Below are positions 24,131 through 35,692 of a stretch of 64,000 nt of DNA, piece after piece. Both the position numbers and the translations under genes were made by a program. The stretch's first letter is position 1, and every line of letters begins with the position of its first letter. The notes under the pieces were generated by a model. That model searched no databases and was not told the DNA's origin. It was given only the letters and a program-made list of their open reading frames with translations. The stretch lies in contig NC_079876.1 in assembly GCF_029227915.1 (NCBI RefSeq), positions 26,509,828-26,573,827 of the forward strand. Direction: 5' to 3'. The DNA is from Hydractinia symbiolongicarpus. Lineage: Eukaryota; Cnidaria; Hydrozoa; Anthoathecata; Hydractiniidae.

Positions 24131-24753
24131 AATGACAGGTTAAGCACTTAAATGCAGGTAAACCGTGCCATACATCCAGATGGAACACTTCAGTACATAT
24201 ATATAGCATGTTGCATATATAGTGGAGTGCCAATCGCAATACAGCGTTTCGCGTGTAATGTATATTTGAAAACATAACTTTCCCTCTATTTTAGCTGAAA
24301 TAAAAACACAGGCTGCAACAACTCTTTTTCTTAATATGGTCATAAACTTTTTAAACTTGCTTGCGTATTAAAGTACCCCAAGAGAATTAATTTCCGCAAA
24401 AAATTCTTTGACAATAAAGTTTATGTTGGCAAGTTTTAATATCTGGCTAGAATTGAAGTTCGTGAATATCGCGAAAGAAAGAATTTGATTGTGTTTTGTT
24501 TTAGGATTTTTATCTCTTTTTAAGAGCTTTTATGTAGAGGGGCATAAAATAAAGACTGCTGAAGTTGAAAATCATACTATATCATATGCACTTCTGGGTA
24601 ATTTTCAAAAAGGAAAATAAATCCAAATTTCGCGAGATATTAATTTTTGCGAATTTCGGGAATATCCAGTTTCCCAATAATTTTTTCGCGAAATTGACTA
24701 AAAATGTTTTTTTAAATCCGTATTTGTTAAACAAAATACTTTACAAAATACTA

Positions 24754-24995
<242 letters not shown>

Positions 24996-25706
24996 CCTTG
25001 TTTACAGTTTAATCTTTACAATGAAATTGTCTGTAATACAAATTGTGAAATATGTTGGAGATTTTTAAAGTACATATTTATTATTGTTATTGTTGGTTGT
25101 TATGCGTAAAATTACATAACAACATAATTTGACGCATATTCAATGATGCCCTTAAATCACGTGAAACACGAAACGACAAATATAGACTAAACGAGACACA
25201 TACAAATTAAACGTGATGAAATATATTTTATAGCTTATTAGGTTGGTAAATAAAAACCGGAGGTTTTATGTTATCTATATGACACAACTTTCATGACACT
25301 TGAAATAACTTACCTTAATTGTTAGTTTCGTTCAATTATGTGAAATTGTTTATCAAATTCTCCTGCTTTCAGTCCTGTCTTTAAGAAGTTTAATACAACA
25401 AGAAAAGAGAAGAAAAGAGTAGGAAAGTGAGGCACGGCAGTAGCCGAGTTGATTTTTAAATTTACAAGTACGTTGGACGGACAAAACACCACCGATTCAT
25501 TTGAAAAAATGACCCGGTACTGTTATTTTTACTCTTTAATGTGTGACGTTTCCTTTAACAAAGTCAATTTCTTGTACTTATTTATATTTGAGTAGTAGTG
25601 CACCCAATATGAAATATAATTAGAAAACCTAAGCATGCTAACTTAACGATTGAGGTGGGATATATAAAAGTCGAAAGAAATACATATATATGCCTTGAAA
25701 GACAGG

Positions 25707-25843
25707 TTGTTGTAAACAGTACTGAAACGAGTGCTGAGAAAAAATCATGCGGACTACTGTTTAATATATCAGAGTCGACAAAAATACACATGTTGTAAAC
25801 AGTGCTGAAACTAAGTTCTGAGGAAGAATCATGCGGACTACTG
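25707..25843. repeat. Direct repeat, about 52-bp unit, two copies
   Basis: TGTTGTAAACAGTACTGAAA through ATCATGCGGACTACTG at 25707-25758 recurs with a few changes at 25791-25843. Confidence 0.85.
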
Positions 25844-25859
25844 AGATACGAACAAACAA

Positions 25860-27110
25860 AAGCTACATGCCAGTAAGAGTTGAAAACATATAATGCATTT
25901 TAGCAAAGCATTTTTCCCTGTCGCAAGATTTTAACATGCAAGTACCAGCATAAATAGATACTGATAAAAGCGAAGTCTATGTTGAATTAAATGTTGAACT
26001 GTTATTGCAAACTAAATTAAATTGCAAATTAAAATATCATTACTAATTCCGGGGGTAACAACTTCCCTTCCAACACTTGATTTAAAGTAATAACATACAC
26101 AAACGTCCCCCCGGTAATAGACAGAATTCTATTGTTTAATCATATCAGTTTACATAATTACATAGGTTTTTGTTTAAAGACAAACAATACTTGACCTAGT
26201 TGGGACAAACATGAAGTGAAAAAAGAGCTGATTTGTTTTAAAAATTGTCTTCTTAAATATTTCAACATTGGATACGCGTCAATGATTTTAAAGTCACTAT
26301 ATTATGTTTAAAAACTTAGCTTATGGAATTGTCTTTATAAGCATGGCTATTACATTGTATTAATTTATTTTATTACTATTTACATGGGTACATAGCCTAT
26401 AGATGTGTTTTAGTGTATATTTTCAAGCTGAATTTAATGTCGCTTGATATAGTGAATGTGCTATGCACTTATAGTCTTTGATAATTAGCTATTTGTTTTA
26501 GTAAGTCTCGTGTTTAAGCAGCCAAATGTTTTAAATTTGACGTATTGCATATTAAAAAAAATTTTGTAAATTTTTAAAAATTAGATAATAAGATGTCAAT
26601 TTCTTTTTAATCCTCATGGGAATAACTATAACACATTTATGTGTGAGAAGTTGGTCCAAGTATTTACGTGTATCGGAAATAGACCACTGAGAATATGACC
26701 TTTACAACTACCTCTTTAACTTTAATTAGTGTTTATGAACGTAATTATGGAAGTCAGGCTTTTGTCAGTCTATTAAATAATCTCGTTTAATTTAGTAATA
26801 ACGAGAATACCAAACTTTATGACAATTTGAGATAAGGTATTGTCAAATTACTAATTGTTCGGCCCATTGCCAGGCATCTCCCGTCTTGTACCGACGTGCA
26901 AAAAGATCATTCCTCACCAAAAAAGACCATTCCTCTCATAGCTCAACTTTAGCTAACTGATTCGACAAAATTAAATTAATGTGAATTTACTGCAGTAATA
27001 ACAGACTTCGAAACTATCGTTTTAATTGTACCGTGTTTATATTAGTTACTAGCCGATAAGACCCGTGGAGAAACCCACTTAGGCAGAAGAAAATGGGAAA
27101 AAATAGGTTG
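25860..27110. other. Intergenic AT-rich stretch
   Basis: No gene or mobile element could be supported. A fragment at about 27055-27085 (ACCCGTGGAGAAACCCAC) may be a scrap of the short dispersed repeat family. Confidence 0.4.
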
Positions 27111-27114
27111 TTTT

Positions 27115-27295
27115 AGGTCTTTTGCTGACGTCAGCAGTGCAAGAACAAAAAAATTGCCGAGATTTGTTTATCTGTTTCCTGTAATGTGCAGAGATTAAAC
27201 GCTGATGAGAAAAACGTATAGTATCGTGTGCTATACGTTTTTTCTCATCAGCGTTTAAAAAGGTTTAAAAAATTTGCTGATGTCAGCAAAGACCC
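27115..27295. repeat. Foldback element with nested inverted repeats
   Basis: Outer arms GGTCTTTTGCTGACGTCAGC and TGCTGATGTCAGCAAAGACC are complementary. The inner arms, AAACGCTGATGAGAAAAACG at about 27197 and its complement ending at 27256, surround a 9-bp loop. Transcripts would form a strong hairpin. Confidence 0.85.
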
Positions 27296-27879
27296 TAATA
27301 AAACTACAAAAAAATTTCTTTTGAAATTTGTATACCTGTTGCCTTCATCATATAGATCTTGAAATGATGATCAAAAAAATGTACACCCTCATGTACATTT
27401 TACAAACGGTTGCAGAGAAATTAGGGTTTGAAGATTTTTTGATGATCAACCGGCCAATTCCGAAACGGATTTGAGGAATCAGGTTTGGGAAAATTACCCA
27501 AACTGGTCCTAGTTGGTCCTTAGTTACCCACGCAGTGAAAAATCATTGACGTCACTACCTCGTTTCTAAGTTATTTGTCCTTAAAGTTTTAGGTGCAGTG
27601 TAATGGCTTCACAAATGTTAATATACTTTCATTTGACGTTAATATTATTTTAACATAAAAGTTTATTACGGAGCATTTTTCTAGGCAATGGTTTATAGAT
27701 TTTATCAAAAAAAATTGTGAAGAATATAATCCACCTTGCAAAAGTCACACACAGATAAATAGACAGAAGCTCCGTATTATTAAAGAGAAGAAAATATTAC
27801 TTCAACTTTTACTCTAGAAATATAAACATTAAAAACCATTAAATATATCTGTATTCTTTTTATAAAGTTAGCAAAATCC

Positions 27880-28031
27880 ATATGTATTTTCAAAAACATA
27901 AAAATTCATGAAGATTTCCGTACAAGTGTTACATTATCAAGTGATAATGTAATACTTCATAATATAACACTATTAAGAAAATCTTTGTGCATTTTTATAT
28001 TTTTTAAATAGAGTGTTTTTTGAAAATACAT
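27880..28031. repeat. Foldback element
   Basis: Arms run from ATGTATTTTCAAAAACAT with GAAGATTT to AAATCTTT with TTTTTGAAAATACAT. The centre is a 12-bp-arm hairpin GTTACATTATCA / TGATAATGTAAT at 27928-27953. Confidence 0.8.
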
Positions 28032-28139
28032 CCGTAGTGGAAAATCTTTTTAAAACCAGTCAGTTCCAGATACCTTTAAAGTGCATGCGTCTTTATGCTA
28101 TAAGGATGCGTAAGTGGAAATAATATAAGTTATATGTGT

Positions 28140-28262
28140 CTTTAATAATCGTGTTCTGTCTGTCTCTGTGCAAAACGGTACCACAAGTAGCGACACATAC
28201 GAAATGCGGTAAATAAAGGACAGGCGACCCGTGGATTTATCTACGGGCCACCGACTAGTTTA
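28140..28262. repeat. Short dispersed repeat, copy 2 (inverted relative to copy 1)
   Basis: Reads GTCTCTGTGCAAAACGGTAC, GACCCGTGGATTTATCTACG and GGCCACCGACTAGT, the complement of the blocks at 23940-24130. It lies about 300 bp upstream of the P450 start. Confidence 0.7.
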
Positions 28263-28575
28263 ATACACCATATCAGCGTACACTATATTAACGTGCGCTA
28301 ATATATGACTAATATGAATAACATATGTACTGACATAGGAACTCTATTCCAGTTGGTTGCAACCTGAATGTGATGCTCTCATGCTGACATGTGCATGCTT
28401 AAAGATAAAGCTAGGATTTGGTAATGATCCAACTTATTAGAGTTAGCGACATATTGAGTTTATGTACCCAACCTTATGAATTTGAGATTTTTACATTCTG
28501 CCTGCTTTTTTGTCTAGGATAAAAGAAATATTACCACGACATTTAATTTCATTGTTACCATAATTACTTGTAAAC

Positions 28576-31500
28576 ATGAATATTTCATCTTCTGCAACAG
28601 ATGAATTATTGCGAAATGCAATTTACGTTATCATTTTCTCACTGTTGTTGTACTTCGTTTACTGGTATGCATATGGACGACTTCAATTATTCAAGAAACT
28701 TGGAATTCCTGGTCCGACTCCAACTCTTTTTTTTGGTAACACCTACGAAATCTTGAGAAATCATCGAGACAGATTTCATTTGTATGTTCATGAAAATTTA
28801 TCAAAGTATGGAGGGATGTTCGGCATGTTTACGTATGGTGTTCCGACTTACGTTATAACAGATCGTGCGTTGCTCAAAGAAGTTCTTGTGAAGCAGTTTG
28901 ATAAGTTTAGTGACAGGCAGGTAAATCTTAATTTTATTTTGTTCAATATTCTAATTCCATCATTCTGTGGTAATACCTTAATAAAAACTAAATGGGAAAA
29001 CTTTCCTTATAACAACAATCTTAAGAGTTAACTCAAATCGATCACTTACAAAAATGCGTTAAAAAATCTACATTTTTGTTAGAGAGTTTGTGTCGTTTGA
29101 ATTTTCACCATATTCACTCGACCGAAACCAACGCTTCTGTATTGTCAATAATCATTCACTCGGTAAAAAAATATTCAAGTGAGTCCGCCGGTTGTTACTT
29201 GCAGGTACCAGGCATGTGTAACAATTTCCGTCTAATAAATTAAAATTAGCTAAACACTGAAATATCAATTCATTAGCTATAATATAATCCAACACGCCTA
29301 TCTATAATGACTGTGCATATGGTCGTGTATCTAATTATTTTTCTATGTTGTCAAAATTTGTGGAGCTTTGATATATCGGGTCATCTTGAGAATAATAGCT
29401 GACGTTATATATTGAAAAGTTAATGTTTTCCCAATAACTATTAAAACAACCAATCGGAACGGGCGAATAATTTCTAGCACGTGACATAACGCTAACCATA
29501 GCGTATATTAACATGGTATCTTATGAAAATTCGTACAATAACGCAGATTTTTTTTTAGCATTCTCAAACACGTCCATATCCTTTAAATTTGATGCTGGGT
29601 CAGCTCATGGGTGATCATTGGAAATTTGTACGAAGCAAGTTATCGCCATCGTTTACAACTGCAAAACTTCGACTGCTTAACACTTTGTTCAATGAAGCCA
29701 CTGATACTGCTATTAAAATTATAGAAAAAGAGAGGCATCATTCTGTTGATATGGCTAAGTATGTTCAGAAAACTATTTCTGGAGAGCTCTTTATGTGCTG
29801 AAACATTTTTGATTGCAGTGATCAAACATGTTTACGAGGAAGACTGGAAGATAATATTTAAAACTTACAAGTAGGTCGCATTCGGCAATATCATTACTTA
29901 TTTTATTACTAGGATCTTTCAAGGATTCTCCATGGAGGCAATTGTTTCATCTTCATTTGGAATAAAGACTGAGTCTCATACACCCCTTAACACAAAGATG
30001 CTGTCTCTTGTCCAAGAATTCTTCTTGGATGCACCAGCCTGGCATCGTCTGATGAATTTACTCCCTATGGGTAATTTCCTGCAAAGAAATGTGCCTTGTC
30101 GATTTTACAGTGTTTTAACAGAACTTTTTGCGCTTACAAAACCTGTGCTTGTTGAACGCAAAAGCACTGAGAATAAACAGCAGGTAAATATGTTTAGAAC
30201 AAATTAATGAGATCCTGAATGCATCCACTATAAAATTAAATAGGTTATTAATTATATACACCAGTTGGTAGTCTGTACACATTTCTATAGTGCATATTCC
30301 AAGCATCGCTCTTTCATCTGTAGCACAAAGTAGCGAGTTAGCATTAACTAGAGGACTTTATTTCTTAGATTCAATGTTGCACTATTTTTTTATTACCTGA
30401 CTGATACAAAAAAACAGTTAGTATGAAAAATCCGATGATTTGATTGGTTTATGGCTCATTAAAACAGGGCTTTGTATGGAGCCGTGCTAACCGGTTTGAG
30501 AAGCCATTATTAAAATGTTTACATAAGAGCATAAAATTAAAAACATTTCCATAGCACACAAAAAATATGGAATCGCTCACCTAAAACTATCTTTTCGTTT
30601 TAATTCATATAAACAATGATTCGAATTTGTTTTGTGAACTTAAAAAAGCTTAAAATCGAACGATCTTAAATTCCAAACGTATAAAAATTGAACATGCGCT
30701 TTTATTTCGCCTTGGTCGCTTAGGAGTAGCAACTTAAAAAATAGCTTTATTGTTTTTTGTTCACAAAGGAGTGTTTATTTTCAGATAAGATACAGTCAGG
30801 TAATAAAACGGATACTGCCGGTTTTGATGTTGCACTGTAAAACACAAATCCCGCAGTTTTTGACCTCGAGCTTTGTATTTCACAGTACAACATCAAAACC
30901 GGTCAGTATCCGTTTAATGTAATGTTTACGACAACCTTGCCATTGGGCTCCTAACCTTGCGCCTAGAAAATTATGAATGTCTAGAAATAGACGACACGTA
31001 TACGGTCAAAAGTATCATTGCGAAGATTGTGGATTAAAGGAAGTACTTTTAACAATCGGTAGTATCGTTGTTGATGAACGGAAGTATTTTAAACTTTTGC
31101 AACTAATACAAAATGATTAATAGAAACAATAACTTTGAAACTAATCATCCTTATATATAATACTTTATATAACATATTAATTATATTAAGCATTGACAAA
31201 AACAATTAAAGCAGAACTAAATAACCCCCAAAGTGCTTTTTTAACAACGACTTATAGTCTGGATTTGAGCAGGTAGGTTGTCCATAACGTTGCTCATGCT
31301 AGCAGATATCCTGTGCGCATTTAAACGTGTCTTTGCCTGTTACTATTATGTTGTTTTAAACTTTTAAGTTGTATTTTTTTTTAAAAAAGTTAAAATTTAG
31401 CTTGTTTCTTTCTTACTGTTATTACAGTCATTAAAAAATCGTTTTGTTAACATAGGACTTATTGCAGCTAATGATAGATTCACAAACAGCAAACAACAAG

Positions 31501-34500
31501 ATTGGATTGTCAGACGACGAAATATTTGCTTCGTGTTGTATATTCCTTGCAGCTGGATTTGAAACAAGCAGTTCCACACTTTCAAACTTAATGTTTGAGC
31601 TAGCTAAACATCCAGAATATCAGGAAAAGTTGTTTGAGGAGGTAAATTATTATTTTACGCAGAAGCACATACACTAAGCCTAAGCCAAACTGCAAGAACC
31701 ACATGAATGCATTTAATACATCAATATTTAGTTGTTTCCCATGATTGGAAAGTAAAATTAATTGAAATGATAAGGCAAAGTAGCTAATGCATACTTTCCT
31801 TGTGTTTTCCTGTATTAGATAAATACGATTTGGAAAGACAAGTCAGTAGCACCAAGTTATGAAGACGTACAGAAAACGAAATACATGGATGTTTTGATTG
31901 ATGAATGTTTGCGAATGTATCCTCCAGGTATCACGTCTTTAGAAATGCTTTGCCAAAAAAAAAAAAAGTAAGAAGGGAAGAATGTTCTGTGTGAATGTTT
32001 GACGATGAGCCTTCTTTTCTCGTTTCTTTATGGTTTTGGTCGTACCTATTGTTTTTCCTTATGTCTCTATGTTCAATAGGCTTAGAATATCGCAAACCAA
32101 AAAAGCCCACCGTAAGTATATAAGTATAAATAATAAGTTAGCTGTGTATTAGGTCAATGTTATTTTGCAGTACTTTTCCAAACTGATCTTAAATTTTATA
32201 TAACGAACAACATTGGTAACGTCAAAACTACTTTTTATTTCTATTTCAAATTAAGATTTAATTTTATATCTAAGAACTCGAACGCTTTTATTTGTTTAGT
32301 GCTTGAAAATAAAAGAGGAAATCATTTTGATTCTTCTAGGATCATTGATAGCACGTGCATGTAAAGAGGATTGCACAATAAATGGTGTGAAGTTCTTCGC
32401 AGGAAGTAATGTTATGGTGCCCATCTATACCTTGCATCGCGACCCCGCTGTCTGGGAGAAACCAAATGAATTTTATCCAGACCATTTCAGGTATTTAAAT
32501 TTTAACCTCATTCAGTGTTCATGTACGTTTTAATTATTTAAAGGTTAAATCATTAAATTATACTTTTACGTAAAGCAGTTTTCTGTTTGATAAAATTGTT
32601 TTACTGTTGTGTAAGGAAATTTTCTATATCCCCCCAGGGGCGGATCCAGACTTTTTCAAGACTTAGTCAAGACTGAGTCTTGAATTTAGCAGCTGGGGGC
32701 TAAATTTTAAGCTTTGCGGGTACAAAAATCGCCGAAAAATTGTCTTCCGATTTATCTAGTTATTAATAAAATTGACCAAAAGAAACGCTAAGCTATAAGA
32801 AAATCTGCTAAGAACATCTTTTATAAGAATCAAATCTCCGTCTTACACGTCTTATTTTAGATAGATAAAAGCACTAAAAATAACAGGGATTAACTACAAT
32901 AAAGTGAGACAATTGTGAATATATTTCATTATTTATAAACTCCTGCTGTTTCTGCCAATATCAGGCTTCATCAGCATGACTAGGTGAATCAAATGATCAC
33001 ACCAGCCATGGACAGCAAAATAAAACACAATAATAACAAAAACAATAAGAATATGGAAAGATCAGGATAATGAAGATGAAATATACGTACATGTGATATG
33101 ATACAAACACACCTCAACCCATGTATTTGTTCAGATATATTTGTTTATTCATAGGGCTAAACTCAAGTTTCGTTTGAACTTTAAAAGAAGAATTAAGAAG
33201 GGCTTTTTACTGCTTTTTGCATGCTGAAATAGGAAAATGCAACTTTCAGTTAAGAAAGTTGCAACCTGGAAAAAGGGGAACGTAATGATTTGGCTTGAAG
33301 TCTACACCAGACTTAACAATATCTTCATAACAAAATAAAATTTTTAACTGATCTTCATCAGGTAAAATAGATGGGTGTGGCAATATACACTGTGTAAAGA
33401 AAGTTGTAACAAACTGTAACAAACCGAATTGTGGGTAAAATGTGTTAATTTTTCTCTTTATTACTGTTGACAAGGCAAGTATTGATAGAAAAGGAAACCA
33501 TGTCTCGTGGGTACAGTTGTTGATTGCTTCTGCTTTAACTGCCTCCTCAGGAGAAAGAGTCATATCACAAACAATATGGGAAAGGGAAAATCTGAATAAA
33601 CTTTTCTCAGATATAAAAATATTTGCCTTTTGGTTTTTAAAAGCAAATTGAAAACAAGGATGATTGGAATAAAAGGAAGGATGCAAGAAAAGTTCTATGG
33701 ATGTCAAGATTCTCAAAACATCAACAAGAGAATTATCACCTATGCCTATACCAACGATGCTGAGCTGTATAGACAGTCTCCTGATGGATTGGATCTAAAA
33801 ATAATATATTTTACCATGACCTTTTACTCAACAAACTTTGTTTCTTAATAGTCATTCGAAGAGTTGTTTATTTTCATCACCAACCTTACTTATCCAGATG
33901 TCAAGTTCTTGCTTCTAATAACAACACAAATATTAATTGAGAAAGAATTCCTCCGCAATGCTGAAAATTCTGTTCAAAGCTCATATTACAAAAACAATAC
34001 ACCTTTATGATAATTCAATTGTACATGCGTTCCTATGGCTCTTCATCGTTTTACAATATCGGAAAAAAGTTTTCTCCAGTTTTTTAACTTTCGTCGTATC
34101 AATTTCTTTCAAATTTTCAGGAAACGTTAATAATAATAAGATACAACTTATGTGTACTTTTCATTAAAAACAAAACGTGGCAAGAAAAGTTATCACGAAA
34201 AAACGTGTTTTCTCCTTAATAAACTCTTATAAAAGTGTAATGTTTACCTCCTCTGATTGCAAAATAAGCTGCGATGGAGTGTTATTTTTTCCGAACTATA
34301 GTAAAGGTGTATTAGCCCTAGCTATTAGCTAATTAAATCTTTTTGTATTTGGTTTTAATAGTCTTTTGTATAAAGCTCTCCCCAACTAGCTTTTCGTAGC
34401 AGATATACTGAAAACCTTTAAATAAATGCAAGGTGTGTTGGAGAGTAAAAAACATACTTCTCACCTTAAAGCAATAATTCCTTTATCTTCACACCTCGCC

Positions 34501-35692
34501 TCTCAGATGGATGGTATATATCTGGACCTGAATTCCGATGAAGACTTTTACCAACCAAGGGATAAATATCCCCAGACAACAAAAATGCTCGAGAATAAAC
34601 ACGTTCTAAAAGTTCTTTTTGCATTTTACGAACAGATTCAAAATTATCACACTTTAAATCAGTAAGCACCCGCGCCAACATATCTGCTGCAGCCATAATC
34701 AATAATAGTACGGAAAGAATCCAAGCCAAAAGGCGTGAGTCTTTGACTAATCCTGACGGATGGGAGTTAAAACTATAGCCTAACAGGTTATCAGTAACCA
34801 CACAGTACGGAACCTAAATTTCCTTCGCCGGCTGCGGGCCACATATTGTTGGACTACGCATAGAGTGTGAAAATTACGTCACGATTTTGACGTCACAGGC
34901 CCCTTAGGTGAGATGGGGAGGGTTGCGGGCCATAGCTATTTGATTTTTGACTGACTGAGTGACTGATTAGTCAAAATGAATCAGTCAAAATCTGTAAGCT
35001 ATAATTTGCAACCCTCTCAGTCTATATGGTAGCGACGTCACAACTTTGACGTCAACATCGCTATAGGCGAATTGGAGAGGGCTGTGAACCATGGCTTTTC
35101 GCCGTAAAAAAATTACAATTTTTAACGCCCTCCGTTTGCAACGCCTGGATCGTCGACATCTTCGCTTGGCTAACATTTTTCGTCAAATTTACACTTAGTC
35201 ACGCGACTTATCTGACTAACCCTGGATCCGCACCTGATCCCCTTATTCTATTTCCAATCCATGTAACTTTTGCCTGTGGCAAAATAATACCAATGCGTTA
35301 AAATGTCCTCTAAGTTTGCAAAAAATAAGTTTTCATTGACTCTCAATCATAAACAACAACTGGTACTTCTTCATAATTGGAAAAAAATGAAGAAGCAGGG
35401 GAATAGCTAAAACCAAAAATTCTGAAATATATTGTTGCTATATGTTGCAATTTATTTTAGCGATGAAGCAAAGAAAACTCGACGCGATACCGATTACATG
35501 CCTTTTGGTTATGGTCCGAGGAATTGCATTGGTATGAGATTTGCCGTTATGGAGATAAAAATCATTTTGACAAGATTGATTGGAAAGTATAAGTTTTCAA
35601 TGGCAAATGACACACCAGATGAGTTAAAACTAACAATGGTTATTACAAATATAGCACGACATCCTATACCATTAAAAGTGGAGGAACGTTAA
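28576..35692 (+). CDS. Cytochrome P450, clan 3 (CYP3-like), seven exons, 497 aa
   Basis: Model: join(28576..28920, 29559..29758, 29913..30183, 31456..31641, 31819..31927, 32340..32490, 35461..35692). All introns are GT-AG, phases match, and the length is normal for a microsomal P450. It would be an ER-anchored haem monooxygenase. Visible features are the N-terminal anchor (about 15-36), the hinge [13 protein letters not shown], the C-helix [20 protein letters not shown], the I-helix [10 protein letters not shown] with Thr at about 309, the K-helix ECLR (Glu 363, Arg 366), PNEFYPDHF, and the haem loop [13 protein letters not shown] with ligand Cys at about 443. The [10 protein letters not shown] and [10 protein letters not shown] signatures favour the CYP3/clan 3 group, so xenobiotic or lipid substrates are plausible; the substrate cannot be read from sequence. 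Every catalytic motif is intact. The last intron (3 kb) holds an OTU-like pseudogene and a foldback. Confidence 0.93.
30806..30914. repeat. Foldback (MITE-like), about 40-bp arms
   Basis: AAACGGATACTGCCGGTTTT at the left and its complement AAAACCGGTCAGTATCCGTT at the right, with arms extending to about 40 bp around a spacer of about 30 bp. It lies in the third intron of the P450. Confidence 0.9.
32630..32700. repeat. Possible short-element end (GGGGCGGATCCAGAC)
   Basis: CCCAGGGGCGGATCCAGACT at 32634 has an inverted partner near 35218-35240 (CCTGGATCCGCACCTG), about 2.6 kb away in the same P450 intron. The two could be ends of one larger insertion containing the OTU-like pseudogene, or two unrelated scraps. 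Confidence 0.3.
33246..33820 (-). pseudogene. OTU-like (vertnin-type) domain pseudogene in a P450 intron
   Basis: Minus strand, opposite to the host gene. Upstream of the main frame, at about 33815-33716, [12 protein letters not shown] resembles the OTU catalytic DGxCLFxxxS block but is followed by two stops and a frameshift. The 156-codon frame then has [40 protein letters not shown] with NTFYPQFG, and near the end KPNHYVPLF, the expected position of the OTU His. This architecture is seen in vertnin-like and transposon-associated cnidarian proteins. The breaks imply an inactive copy, probably brought in with a mobile element. There is no sign that the domain is translated. Confidence 0.5.
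34870..35056. repeat. Foldback element with CRE-like GACGTCA motifs
   Basis: Two imperfect arms of about 90 bp centred near 34965. The inner part is AGGGTTGC...TAGCTATTTG...TTTTGACTGA against its complement, and the outer part has TTTTGACGTCACAGG against CGACGTCACAACTTTGACGT. It lies in the last intron of the P450. Confidence 0.75.
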
